A stretch of 64,000 nucleotides of DNA, taken from assembly GCA_013407085.1 (NCBI GenBank), contig JACCGJ010020111.1, positions 109,942-173,941 of the forward strand. The letters run 5' to 3'. This DNA is from Atriophallophorus winterbourni (Eukaryota > Platyhelminthes > Trematoda > Plagiorchiida > Microphallidae). The notes below the pieces were generated by a model. That model ran no database searches. It saw only the letters and a program-made list of their open reading frames with translations, and was not told the DNA's origin. Shown here piece by piece: positions 36,570-47,762 of this stretch (position 1 is the stretch's first letter; every line of letters begins with the position of its first letter). Both the position numbers and the translations under genes were made by a program.

Positions 36570-38900
36570 AACATTGTCGATCTCAGATTGGTTGACAACG
36601 TTTGTAGTTTTTGGACCGAAATATTTAGCATCATCAGCTCTGAAGGGTTCAAACATTGTCGATCTCAAATTGGGTCACAACGTTTGTAGTTCTTGAGCTG
36701 AAATATTGAGCATTGTCTGCTCTGATTGGTTCAAAAATGGTCGATCTAGGAAGTTTGGAAACGTATGAAGTTTCTCAACTAAAATGTTAAGCATTGTCAG
36801 CTTTGATTGGTTCACACATTTTCGATCTCATATTGGTTCAAATCGTTTGTATTTTTCGGACTAAAATATTATGCATTGTCAGCTCTGATTGGTTCGAACT
36901 TTGTTGATCTCAAATTGGTTCAACACTCTTGTTGTGTTAAGATTGAAATACTAAGCATTATTAGCTCTGATTGGTTTAAGCCTCATCGAACACAGATTAG
37001 TTTAAAACGTTTGTAGTTTTTGGACTGAAATATCAAGTATTTTCAGCTCTGATTGGTTCAAACGTTGTCGATCTCAGATTGGGTGAAAACCTTTGTAGTT
37101 GTTAGCCTGAAATATAATGCATTGTGAGCTCTGATTGCTTCAAACATTGTTGATCTCAAAATGGTTGAAAACGTGTGTAGATTTTGAACTGAATTGTTGA
37201 ACATTGTCAGCTCTGATTAGTCCAAACGATGTCGATCTCAATTTGGTTAAAATCGTTCATAGTTTTTGGACTGAAATATTAGGCATTGTCAGCTCTGATT
37301 GGTTCAAACATTAACGATCTCAAATTGGTTCACAACGTTTCTAGTTTTTAGACTGAAATATTGAGCAATCCAGCTCTGATTGTTTCAAACATTGTCCATC
37401 TCAAATTGGTTCAAAACGTTTGGAGTTTCTGGACTGAAATTATAAGCATTGTCAGCTCTGAATTGTTTAATAATTGTCGATCTCAGATTGGTTTAAATTG
37501 TGTGTATTTTATGAACTGAAATTTTAGACAATGTCAGCTTTGATTATTTCAAACATTAACGATCTCAGATTGGTTTGAAACGTTTGTAGTTTCTGGCACA
37601 AAATATTAAGCATTGTCAACTATGATTGGTTCGAAAATATTCGATCTCAGATTGCTTCAGAACTTTTATTGTTTTCGAACTGAAATATAAGGCCTTGTCA
37701 TCTGTGATTTAGTTCAAACATTGTCGATTGCAGATTGCTTGAAAACGTTTGTAGTTTTTAGACTGAAATATAATGCACTTTGAGCTCTGATTGCATCAAA
37801 CATTGTCGATCTCAGATGGGTAAAAACGTTTGTACTATTTGGACTGAGATATTGAGCATTGTCAGCTCTGATCGGTTCAAACAACGTCGATTTCAAATTG
37901 GTTCAAAACGTTTGTAGTTTCTGGACTGAAATAATAAGTATTTTCAGCTCTGATTAATTCAAACATTGTCGATCTCAGATTGGTTCAAAACGTTTGTAGT
38001 TCTTGGGCTGAAATACTGAGCATTGTCAGCTCTGATAGGTGCAAACGTTGTCGATTCCAGATAGGTACAAAACGTTTGTAGACATTCGACTGAAATATTA
38101 AGCATTGTCAGCTCTGATTGGTTCAGAAATTGTCGATCTAGAATATTTGGAAACGTATGAAGTTTCTGAACCAAAATGGTAAGCATTGTCAGCTCTGATT
38201 GGTTCACACATTGTCGATCTCAGATTGGTTCAAATCGTTTGTAGCTCTGATTGGTTCAGATATGATTGATTTCAGATTGCTTCAGAACTTTTGTTGTTTT
38301 CGAACTGAAATATTAGGCCTTGTCAGCTGTGATTTAGTTCAAAAATTATCGATCTCAGATTGTTTTGAAAGGTTTGTAGTTTTAGAACTGGAATATTAGG
38401 CCTCATCATCTCTGATTGGTTCAAACATTATCGATCTCAGATTTGTTTAAAAGGTTTGTAGTTTGTGGACTAAAAAAATGAGCATTGTCGGCTGTGATTG
38501 GTTCAAACACCGTCGATTTCAGATTGGTTCAAAACGTTTGTAGTTTTTGGACTAAAATATTAAGCGATTCCAGCTCTGATTGGTTCAAATATTGTCGATC
38601 TCAGATTGGTTCGAAAAGTTTGTACTTCTTAAGCTGAAATATTGAGCATTGTCAGCTCTAAGTGGTTCAAACATAGTCGATCTCAGAGTGGTTCAAAACG
38701 TTTGTAGTTTCTAGACTGAAATATTGAGCATTGTCAGCTCTGATTGGTTCAAACACCGTCGACCTCAATTTGGTCCAAATCGTTTGTAGCTTCTAGACTT
38801 GAATATTAAGCATAGGCACCTCTGATTGGTTCCAATATTGTCGATCCTAAATTGATTCAAAACGTTTGTAGATTTTGGACTGAAATATTAGGCAATGTAA
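36570..38900 (-). repeat. Satellite duplication block C (partner 40.39-42.7 kb, offset about 3818)
   Basis: GTTGACAACG at 36591 and 40410, and the frames at 36807/40626, 37959/41777 and 38199/42017, share an offset of 3818-3819 bp with near-identical sequence. Both copies contain the shortened monomer in which GTTTGTAG joins directly to CTCTGATTGG (about 38241 and 42059). Confidence 0.8.
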
Positions 38901-39048
38901 GCTCTGATTGGTTCGAGCATTGTTGATCTCGAAATGTTTGAACACTTATGTAGTTTTTGAACTGAAATGTTGAGCATTGTCAGCTTTGATTGGTTCAAAC
39001 GTTGTCGATCTCAATTTGGTTCGAATTGTTCGTAGTTTTTGGAGTGAA

Positions 39049-42000
39049 ATAATAAACGTTATCAGCTCTGATTGGTTCAAACATTGTCGATCTCAAATTG
39101 ATTCAAAACGTTTGTAGTTTTTGAACTGAAATATTAGGCGATGTCAGCTCTGATTGGTTCGAACTATGTCGATCTCAAATTGGTTCGAAACTCTTGTCGT
39201 GTTAAGATTGAAATATTAAGCATTGTCAGCTCTGATCAGTTTGAACCTTATCGAACACAGATGAGTTTGAAACGTTCGTATTTTTGGGCTGAAATATTAA
39301 GCATTGTCACCTCCGATTGGTTTACACGTTGTTGATCTCAGATTGGTTGAAAACCTTTGTAGTTTTTAGACTGAAATATAATGCATTGCGAGCTCTGATT
39401 GCTTCAACCATTGTCGATCTCACAATTGTTGAAAACGTATGTAGATTATGAACTGAAATGTTGCGCATTGTCAGCTCTGATTAGTTTAAACGTTGTCGAT
39501 CTCAATTTGGTTGAAATCGTTTGTTATTTGTGGACTGAAATTTCAGACATTGTCAGCTCTAATTGGTTCGAACATTATCGATCTCAAGTTGGTTCAAAAC
39601 GTTTTTAGTTTTTAGACTGAAATATTAAGCAATCCAGCTCTGATGGGTTCAAACATTGTCGATCTCAAATTGGTTCAAAACGTTTGTAGTTTTTGTACTG
39701 AAATAATAAGCATTGTCAGCTTTGAATGGTTCAATGATTGTCGATCTCAGATTGGTTTTAATTGTATGTACTTTATGAACTGAAATATTAGGCAATGTCT
39801 GCTCTGATTGGTTCGAACATTGTCGATCTCAAAGTGGTTGAACACTCATGTAGTTTTTCAACTGGAATGTTGAGCATTAACAGCTCTGATTGGTTTCAAA
39901 CGTTGTCGATCTCAATTTGGTTCGAATCGTTTGTAGTTTCTGGACTGAAATAATAAGCGTTATCAGCTCTGATTGCTTCAAACATTGTCGATCTCCAATT
40001 GATTCGAAACCTTTGTAGATTTTTGACTGAAATATTAGGCCTCGTCAACTCGGATTGGTTCAAACATTGTCCATCTCAGATAAGTTCAAAACGTTTGTAG
40101 TTTTCGAAATGAAATATCAGGCGATGTCAGCTCTGATTGGTTCGAACTTTGTCGATTTCAAATTGGTTCAAACTTCTTTTCGTGTTAAGATTTAAATATA
40201 AAGCATTGCCAGCTCTGATTGGTTGAAACCTTATCGAACACAGATTAGTTTAAAACGTTCGTATTTTTGAGCTGAAATATTAAGCATTGTCACCCTGATT
40301 GGTTTCAACGTTGTCGATCTCGGATTGGTTGGAAACCTTTGTAGTTTTTAGACTGAAATATAATGCATTGTGAGCTCTGATTGTCACAAACATTGTCGAT
40401 CTCAGATTGGTTGACAACGTTTGTAGTTTTTGGACCAAAATATTGAGCATTATCAGCTCTGATTGGTTCAAACATTGTCGATCTCAAATTGGTTCACAAC
40501 GTTTATAGTTCTTGGGCTGAAATAATGAGCATTGTCTGCTCTGATTGGTCCAAAAATGGTCGATCTAGGAAGTTTGGAAACGTATGAATTTTCTCAACTA
40601 AAATGTTAAGCATTGTCAGCTCTGATTGGTTCAAACATTTTCCATCTCATATTGGTTCAAATCGTTTGTATTTTTCGGACTAAAATATTATGCATTGTCA
40701 GCTCTGATTGGTTCGAACTTTGTTGATCTTACATCGGTTCAACACTCTTGTTGTGTTAAGATTGAAATACTAAGCATTATTAGCTCTGATTGGTTTAAGC
40801 CTCATCGAACACAGATTAGTTCAAAACGTTTGTAGTTTTTGGACTGAAATATCAAGTATTTCCAGCTCTGATTGGTTCAAACGTTGTCGATCTCAGATTG
40901 GGTGAAAACCTTTGTAGTTGTTAGCCTGAAATATAATGCATTGTGAGCTCTGATTGCTTCAAACGTTGTTGATCTCAAAATGGTTGGAAACGTATGTAGA
41001 TTTTGAACTGAATTGTTGAACATTGTCAGCTCTGATTAATCCAAACGATGTCGATCTCAATTTGGTTCAAATCGTTCGTAGTTTTTGGACTGAAATATTA
41101 GGCATTGTCAGCTGTGATTGGTTCAAACATTATCGATCTCAAATTGGTTCACAACGTTTCTAGTTTTTAGACTGAAATATTGAGCAATCCAGCTCTGATT
41201 GGTTCAAACATTGTCCATCTCAAATTGGTTCAAAACGTTTGTAGTTTCTGGACTGAAATTATAAGCATTGTCAGCTCTGAATTGTTTAATAATTGTCGAT
41301 CTCAGATTGGTTTAAATTGTGTGTATTTTATGAACTGAAATTTTAGACAATGTGAGCTTTGATTGTTTCAAACATTAAAGATCTCAGATTGGTTTGAAAC
41401 GTTTGTAGTTTCTGGCACAAAATATTAAGCATTGTCAACTATGATTGGTTCGAAAATATTCGATCTCAGATTGCTTCAGAACTTTTATTGTTTTCGAACT
41501 GAAATATAAGGCCTTGTCATCTGTGATTTAGTTCAAACATTGTCGATTGCAGATTGCTTGAAAACCTTTGTAGTTTTTAGACTGAAATATAATGCACTTT
41601 GAGCTCTGATTGCATCAAACATTGTCGATCTCAGATGGGTAAAAACGTTTGTACTATTTGGACTGAATATTGAGCATTGTCAGCTCTGATCGGTTCAAAC
41701 ACCGTCGATTTCAAATTGGTTCAAAACGTTTGTAGTTTCTGGACTGAAATAATAAGTATTTTCAGCTCTGATTAATTCAAACATTGTCGATCTCAGATTG
41801 GTTCAAAACGTTTGTAGTTCTTGGGCTGAAATACTGAGCATTGTCAGCTCTGATAGGTGCAAACGTTGTCGATTCCAGATAGGTACAAAACGTTTGTAGA
41901 CATTCGACTGAAATATTAAGCATTGTCAGCTCTGATTGGTTCAGAAATTGTCGATCTAGAATATTTGGAAACGTATGAAGTTTCTGAACCAAAATGGTAA

Positions 42001-43240
42001 GCATTGTCAGCTCTGATTGGTTCACACATTGTCGATCTCAGATTGGTTCAAATCGTTTGTAGCTCTGATTGGTTCAGATATGATTGATTTCAGATTGCTT
42101 CAGAACTTTTGTTGTTTTCGAACTGAAATATTAGGCCTTGTCAGCTGTGATTTAGTTCAAAAATTATCGATCTCAGATTGTTTTGAAAGGTTTGTAGTTT
42201 TAGAACTGGAATATTAGGCCTCATCATCTCTGATTGGTTCAAACATTATCGATCTCAGATTTGTTTAAAAGGTTTGTAGTTTGTGGACTTAAATAATGAG
42301 CATTGTCGGCTCTGATTGGTTCAAACACCGTCGATTTCAGATTGGTTCAAAACGTTTGTAGTTTTTTGACTAAAATATTAAGTGATTCCAGCTCTGATTG
42401 GTTCAAACATTGTCGATCTCAGATTGGTTCGAAAAGTTTGTAGTTCTTGAGCTGAAATATTGAGCATTGTCAGCTCTAAGTGGTTCAAACATTGTCGATC
42501 TCAGAGTGGTTCAAAACGTTTGTAGTTTCTAGACTGAAATATTGAGCATTGTCAGCTCTGATTGGTTCAAACACCGTCGACCTCAATTTGGTTCAAATCG
42601 TTTGTAGCTTTCAGACTTGAATATTAAGCATAGGCACCTCTGATTGGTTCCAATATTGTCGATCTCAAATTGATTCAAAACGTTTGTAGATTTTGAACTG
42701 AAATATTAGGCGATGTCAGCTCTGATTGGTTCGAACTATGTCGATCTCAAATTGGTTCGAAACTCTTGTCGTGTTAAGATTGAAATATTAAGCATTGTCA
42801 GCTCTGATTAGTTTGAACGTTATCGAACACAGATGAGTTTGAAACGTTCGTATTTTTGGGCTGAAATATTGAGCATTGTCACCTCCGATTGGTTTACACG
42901 TTGTTGATCTCAGATTGGTTGAAAACCTTTGTAGTTTTTAGACTGAAATATAATGCATTGCGAGCTCTGATTGCTTCAACCATTGTCGATCTCAAAATTG
43001 TTGGAAACGTATGTAGATTATGAACTGAAATGTTGAGCATTATCAGCTCTGATTAGTTTAAACGTTGTCGATCTCAATTTGGTTGAAATCGTTTGTTATT
43101 TTTGGACTGAAATTTCAGACATTGTCAGCTCTGATTGGTTCGAACATTATCGATCTCAAGTTGGTTCAAGACATTTTCAGTTTTAAGACTGAAATATTAA
43201 GCAATCCAGCTCTGATTGGTTCAAACATTGTCGATCGCAA
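39049..43240 (-). repeat. Satellite duplication block D (partner about 52.1-56.3 kb, offset 13056)
   Basis: Offsets of 13055-13056 bp are seen at 39140/52196, 40626/53681, 42017/55073 and 43065/56121. The copies diverge after about 43235. This is the longest duplicated block, about 4.2 kb, and it spans the region that also belongs to block C's partner, so duplications are nested. The second copy begins at the indel-rich patch at 51960-52105. Confidence 0.8.
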
Positions 43241-43349
43241 ATTACTTCAAAAGATTTATAGTTTTTGGACTGAAATATTAAGCATTGTCAGCTCCGATTG
43301 GTTCAAACATTGTCGATCTCATATTGGTTCAAAACGTTTGTTGTTCATG

Positions 43350-44611
43350 GACTGAAGTATTAGGCAATGTCAGCTCTGATTGGTTCAAACATTGTCGATC
43401 TCAGATTGGTTTAAAACGTTTGTTGTTCATGGACTGAAATATTAGGCAATGTCAGCTCTGATTGGTTCAAACATTGTCGATCTCAGATTGGTTCAAAACG
43501 TTTGTAGATTTAGACTGAAATAATGAGCATTGTCAGATCTCATTGGTTCAAACATTGTCGATCTCAGATTACTTCAAATGGTTTATAGTTTTCGGACTGA
43601 AATATTAAGCATTGTCAGCTCTGATTGATTCAAACATTGTCGCTCTCAGATTAGTTCAAAACATTTGTTGTTCATGGAATGAAATATTAGCAATATCAGC
43701 TCTGATTGGCTCAAACATTGTCAATCGCAGATTGCTTTTAAACGTTTGTAGATTTAGACTGAAATAATAAGCATTGTTATATCTCATTGGTTCAAACATT
43801 GTCGATCTCAGATTACTTCAAAAGTTGTATAGTTTTTGGACTGAAATATAGAGCATTGCCAGCTCTGATTGGTTCAAACATGGTCGATCTCGGATGGGTT
43901 AAAAACGTTTGTAGTTCATGGACTGAAATATTAGGCAATGTCAGCTCTGATTGGTTCAAACGATTTCACATGGGTTACAAACGTTTGTAAATTTAGACTG
44001 AAATAATAAGCATTGTCAGATCTTATTGGTTCAAACATTGTCCATCTCAGATTACTTCAAAATGTTTAAAGTTTTTGGACCGAAATATTGAGCATTGTCA
44101 GCTCTGATTGGTTCAGAAATTGTCGATCTAGAATATTTGGAAACGTATGAAGTTTCTGAACCAAAATGGTAAGCATTGTCAGCTCTGATTGTTTCACACA
44201 TTGTCGATCTCAGATGGGTTCAAAACGTTTGTAGTTCATGGACTGAAATATTAGGCAATGTAAGCTCTGAGTGGTTTAAACATTGTCGATCTCAGATGGG
44301 TTCAAAACGTGTGTAGATTTAGACTGAAATAATAAGCATTGTCAGATCTCATTGGTTCGAACATTGTCGATCTCAGATTGGTTCCAAACGTTTGTAGATT
44401 TAGACTGGAATAATAAGCATTGTCAGATCTCATTGGTTCAAACATTGTTGATCTCAGATTACTACAAATGGTTTATAGTTTTTAGAGTGAAATATTAAGC
44501 ATTGTCAGCTCTGATTGGTTGAAACATTGCCGATCTCAGATTGGTTCAAAACGTTTGTTGTTCATGGACTGAAATTTTAGGCAATTTCAGCTCTGATTGT
44601 TTCAAACATTG
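43350..44611 (-). repeat. Satellite sub-block with CAGATCTCATT / TTTAGACTGAAATAATAAGC variants
   Basis: Monomers here alternate two variants, one with GTAGATTTAGACTGAAATAA and CAGATCTCATTGG, the other with CTCAGATTACTTCAAA. The same pair continues at about 47775-48130 on the far side of Gypsy element 2, so the element landed inside a local homogenised sub-block. Confidence 0.7.
44607..44611. repeat. Probable target-site duplication CATTG (left) of element 2
   Basis: CATTG precedes the left LTR and follows the right LTR at 47763-47767. Without the element the sequence reads as an uninterrupted monomer (CAAACATTGTCGAACTCAG). A 4-6 bp duplication is possible because the terminal bases are ambiguous. 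Confidence 0.7.
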
Positions 44612-44970
44612 TGTTCGGTTCTTGATATGGAGCTAAATGCACCGGATATGCTTCCCACAATATTGCCCAATCGATTATTGAGAGAGAAGACCAAGCTTCA
44701 GAGAAGTTCGTATGGGAGCTCACTTCCAATAATAACAAACATGGTTTACTCATCCATATATATAGGCTGAGAATGTAAAAGGAAATGACCTTGGAAAATA
44801 GCACATTAAAACCGTGTCAAGGACTCGATGGACCAATCAGAATAAAGGGCGAATATGATCAAATTATAAACGTTATGATCAAATTATAATCATATATTCG
44901 CGCCAATATAGAGTCGTAATATCTTCAAAGATATTGAGTTTTTAGGGAAAATAAACGTCTTTTCCCATTA
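44612..44970 (-). repeat. 3' LTR of element 2
   Basis: 359 bp, plus-strand TGTTCGGTTCTTGATATGG to TTTTCCCATTA. It matches 47379-47762 except for scattered changes near its start (44616-44645) and a replacement at about 44900-44912 where the other LTR has about 25 bp more. Another bp or two could belong to each LTR. Confidence 0.88.
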
Positions 44971-44981
44971 CCTCCCTTTTT
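44971..44981 (-). other. Polypurine tract of element 2
   Basis: On the minus strand AAAAAGGGAGG abuts the 3' LTR. This is the expected position and composition for the second-strand primer of an LTR retrotransposon. It supports the LTR boundary used here. Confidence 0.8.
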
Positions 44982-44990
44982 AAAAGTGAC

Positions 44991-47345
44991 TCAGTACCGA
45001 CAGAGCTTGGGGTTCACTTGAAGTGGTACGACAGTCTTGCGTCTTCGGTTAGTCCATCGTCGGGGTTCTAGTGCGCGATCGGGAGCGATAATGTCAGGTG
45101 GTATTTCAACCGGAGGAGATGGGAGCTGGAAGGTATCCAATAGAAGATCCAACGGAAGATTCACTGGTTCCGCGGGTTCTAACTCCGACTGTCCTTCTCT
45201 TGGTCTCAATTGATTGAGATGGCGTATCCAAACATCGTTTCCAACTTGGATGTCGAACATAACGCTACCTCTCCGACATACAACCTTGCCCTCGATCCAT
45301 GGGTTTCTTCGTTGCCGATAATCACGAGCATAGACGTTGGATCCCACTTTGAAGCTCCTCTGACTGAGATGCTGCTGAACATGAGGTTGTGGTGGCTTCG
45401 GGACCATTGCGTTATTGACTGTACGAAGTTTTCTACCCATTAGTGCCTCTGCTGGCGTTTGACTATTCATCAAGGATTCGTGTGGGGTCGTCCGGTAGAC
45501 TAACAGGAATCGTTGCAAGTTGTCGACGGTAGTCCCCTCCCCTCGGAACTTGAGCATTGCTCTTTTGAATGTGTCGACAAACCTCTCCGCTTGTCCGTTC
45601 GATTGGGGATGGTAGATCGGAGTTCGGATATGCTCAATTGCATTCTTCTTGCAGAATTCGGCAAAATGAGCTGATGTGAATTGGGATCCATTATCTGAGA
45701 CAATGGTGTCGGGAACTCCGTGTTGGCTGAATATCGAAGTGAGTGCTCCGATTGTGGTCGAACTTGTGGCAGGAGAGAGCGGGACGATTTCTGGCCATTT
45801 TGAATAAGCGTCTACCAAGACTAAGTAGGTGGTTCCGTTGAGTGGGCCGGCGAAGTCAATGTGGATACGCGACCATGCTTTGTCAGGTCGAGGCCACGGA
45901 ACTGGTGTTGCGTGAGCAGGAAGTTTTGCCGCTTGTTGACAATTGGTACAGCGCCTGACAAACTCGGTGATGTCAGCGTCCATCCCTGGCCAGTAGGCGA
46001 AACTTCGAGCGATTGCTTTCATCCGATTGAGCCCCGGATGTCCAGCATGAAATTGACGTATTACCCGTTGACGCAAAGCAGCGGGAATAACGACTCGAGC
46101 ACCAAACATGAGACAGTCATCCACGATTGATAAGGATTCCCGTCTTTGGAACAGTTGATTGTCATTCAATTGTGGTGCTAACCTAGGCCATCCAGATTGA
46201 ACATATCTGATAGCTTCTGAGAGAACCTCGTCGTCGTTCAGGGTCCTCTTGATATCTGCGACCGTCACGGGAAGGTTTCGGACTGCTGTGGTCAACTGAT
46301 CGCGTACATACTGCTCAGTAGATATAGCTGCAATCCTGTCAGAGGGTGCACTGCTGCACTGGATTTGGTTGCACACAGCATTGATTGGCTGATCCGATGA
46401 AAACCTGTGCTGGGTTTGCTGCGGCTTTGAAAAGGGCCTCGAAATCTTTGGTTTCGACGAAACTTGTTGTTTCGTTCTGGATCTGCAGAATCCTTCTTTG
46501 TGGCCTGTGACGTTGCACTGATTGCAACGGTGTTGTTTGAAGGGACAATATCGGGCGTAGTGCCAGGCTCCGCAATGCCAACATGAAGACGGTGGCTTCT
46601 TTGCACTGGAATCTTGTGACGAATGCCAATTGCTGTGCTGAACGGCATGGACGGTGTCGGTGCCATGATTCCCATGTTGAATCATTGCCGAATCTTCTTG
46701 GAGACGGACCAGTCGTAGATATTCATCACCAATGGCTTGGAGAGTGAATGAGGGTTCTTGCTCAAGTTTGTTGAGCAGTCGCGTTCGAATATCAGCGAAA
46801 CGCGGAGACACCAGGCTGCATATGAATATCAAGGACTTGAACTGGTCGTCTGTGAGGGACCGCAACTTGAAGCGTTCGCATTCGCGATTGACAATGCCCA
46901 TGTGCGTCAGGAAGTCGTCCGTGTCGTTCATTTTCAGCTTGAGGCACCTGTAACGTGTGTTGAAGAGAGATACCTGCTCACCGAAAAGTTCGATCAGTGA
47001 CTTGATCGTCTCGTCAAAAGTTCTATCCCGAGGATTCTTGGGAAGGATCAGGTTACAGTACTTATCCAGCTCTGCTGGGCCAAGTTTACGTAGCAGCAGC
47101 CGAACTTTCCATGAATCATCTTGGGCTGAAAAATCAACACGAAAAAGATCTTCATATCGCCTGAACCAAGTTTCAAATGTGATGTTAGCCTCCGGATCAT
47201 AGGAGAATTCTGCGATGCTGTTCGCAATTCCGTCAACGGAGGGTGGAATAGCACGAGGTTCTGTGATTGGTACTTGCTTCTGCAGAAGAAGTTCCATTAG
47301 CATCATTTGTCGCTCCAAAAGAATTTCTATCTTGGATTGTTCCAT
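44991..47345 (-). CDS. Gag-integrase fusion polyprotein of element 2, 784 codons, intact
   Basis: ATG 47345-47343 lies about 20 nt past the primer-binding site; the stop is beside the polypurine tract. Residues 1-250 resemble a Gypsy Gag (W60, RYEDLF, then an ECERFKLR region). Two zinc knuckles follow: C255-C258-H262-C267 and C274-C277-H282-C287. After a basic Ser/Gln-rich linker, integrase-associated sequence begins at about residue 336. The HHCC-type finger uses H433/H436 and C466/C469. The catalytic triad is D497 (HIDFAG), D551 (VSDNGSQF) and E587 (SNGQAERF), with 35 residues between the last two, as in DD35E integrases. A GPY/F-like WIEGKVV segment lies at 683-689. No D-T/S-G protease, YxDD RT or RNase H motif exists. 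The normal family layout has about 700 more residues between knuckles and integrase. It may package and integrate cDNA made by another element's RT; that is inference. Confidence 0.9.
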   Translation of the reverse strand: MEQSKIEILLERQMMLMELLLQKQVPITEPRAIPPSVDGIANSIAEFSYDPEANITFETWFRRYEDLFRVDFSAQDDSWKVRLLLRKLGPAELDKYCNLILPKNPRDRTFDETIKSLIELFGEQVSLFNTRYRCLKLKMNDTDDFLTHMGIVNRECERFKLRSLTDDQFKSLIFICSLVSPRFADIRTRLLNKLEQEPSFTLQAIGDEYLRLVRLQEDSAMIQHGNHGTDTVHAVQHSNWHSSQDSSAKKPPSSCWHCGAWHYARYCPFKQHRCNQCNVTGHKEGFCRSRTKQQVSSKPKISRPFSKPQQTQHRFSSDQPINAVCNQIQCSSAPSDRIAAISTEQYVRDQLTTAVRNLPVTVADIKRTLNDDEVLSEAIRYVQSGWPRLAPQLNDNQLFQRRESLSIVDDCLMFGARVVIPAALRQRVIRQFHAGHPGLNRMKAIARSFAYWPGMDADITEFVRRCTNCQQAAKLPAHATPVPWPRPDKAWSRIHIDFAGPLNGTTYLVLVDAYSKWPEIVPLSPATSSTTIGALTSIFSQHGVPDTIVSDNGSQFTSAHFAEFCKKNAIEHIRTPIYHPQSNGQAERFVDTFKRAMLKFRGEGTTVDNLQRFLLVYRTTPHESLMNSQTPAEALMGRKLRTVNNAMVPKPPQPHVQQHLSQRSFKVGSNVYARDYRQRRNPWIEGKVVCRRGSVMFDIQVGNDVWIRHLNQLRPREGQSELEPAEPVNLPLDLLLDTFQLPSPPVEIPPDIIAPDRALEPRRWTNRRRKTVVPLQVNPKLCRY

Positions 47346-47362
47346 GATTTTGTAACTTGAAT

Positions 47363-47375
47363 AAACCCGTCGCCA
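47363..47375 (-). other. Primer-binding site of element 2
   Basis: Three bases inside the 5' LTR, the minus strand reads TGGCGACGGGTTT. TGG pairs with the tRNA CCA end, and the next bases again imply discriminator G, as in element 1. The complementarity looks shorter than in element 1, so the tRNA cannot be named. Confidence 0.6.
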
Positions 47376-47378
47376 AAC

Positions 47379-47762
47379 TGTTACGTTCTTGATATGGAGC
47401 TAATAATGCACCGTCTATGCTTCCCACAATATTGCCCAATCGATTATTGAGAGAGAAGACCAAAGCTTCAGAGAAGTTCGTATGGGAGCTCACTTCCAAT
47501 AATAACAAACATGGTTTACTCATCCATATATATAGGCTGAGAATGTAAAAGGAAATGACCTTGGAAAATAGCACATTAAAACCGTGTCAAGGACTCGATG
47601 GACCAATCAGAATAAAGGGCGAATATGATCAAATTATAAACGTTATGATCAAATTATAATCATGTATATAATTCAAATCTATGTTGACATAGTGTCAATA
47701 TAGAGTCGTAATATCTTCAAAGATATTGAGTTTTTAGGGAAAATAAACGTCTTTTCCCATTA
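47379..47762 (-). repeat. 5' LTR of element 2
   Basis: 384 bp, plus-strand TGTTACGTTCTTGATATGG to TTTTCCCATTA, followed by CA of a possible TG...CA end that overlaps the CATTG target duplication. It holds the longer version of the variable segment at about 47660-47695. Promoter elements are presumably within it but I cannot point to one. Confidence 0.88.

Larger units (their letters stand above)
21413..44611 (-). repeat. 82-bp satellite array, reverse orientation, block 5
   Basis: About 283 monomers, all reverse complement of the left array: ATTGTCAGCTCTGATTGG, TTCAAACATTGTCGATCTC, AGATTGGTTCAAAACG, TTTGTAGTTTTTGGACTG, AAATATTAAGC. Spacing was checked directly (TGGTTCAA at 43381 and 43463, 82 bp). 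A recurrent two-monomer variant carrying GTGTTAAGATTGAAAT then TTATCGAACACAG appears from about 25.2 kb onwards at irregular intervals of 0.8-2.3 kb. Many multi-kilobase blocks are duplicated (listed separately). No gene is seen. Confidence 0.93.
44612..47762 (-). mobile_element. Gypsy-like element 2: Gag-integrase, lacking protease/RT/RNase H
   Basis: A 3.15-kb minus-strand element with LTRs of 384 bp (5') and 359 bp (3'), a primer-binding site after the 5' LTR, a polypurine tract before the 3' LTR, and one long intact ORF between them. The usual 2 kb or so of protease, RT and RNase H is absent. The LTRs differ by a few substitutions and by indels, the largest a net loss of about 25 bp in the 3' LTR near 44900. 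The intact ORF and similar LTRs suggest an insertion younger than element 1. It interrupts reverse-oriented satellite. Confidence 0.92.

Noticed and set aside
44820..44850. GGACCAATCAGAA inside the element 2 LTR as the origin of the satellite's CCAATCAGAGC
   Set aside because: The similarity is about ten bases and does not extend; chance in AT-rich sequence is sufficient.
45210..47202. Several 70-90-codon plus-strand frames and short minus-strand frames inside element 2
   Set aside because: They overlap the 784-codon Gag-integrase frame in other frames and show no domain features.
2206..47762. Strand preference of Gypsy insertions (both on minus)
   Set aside because: With only two insertions, in arrays of opposite satellite orientation, this means nothing.
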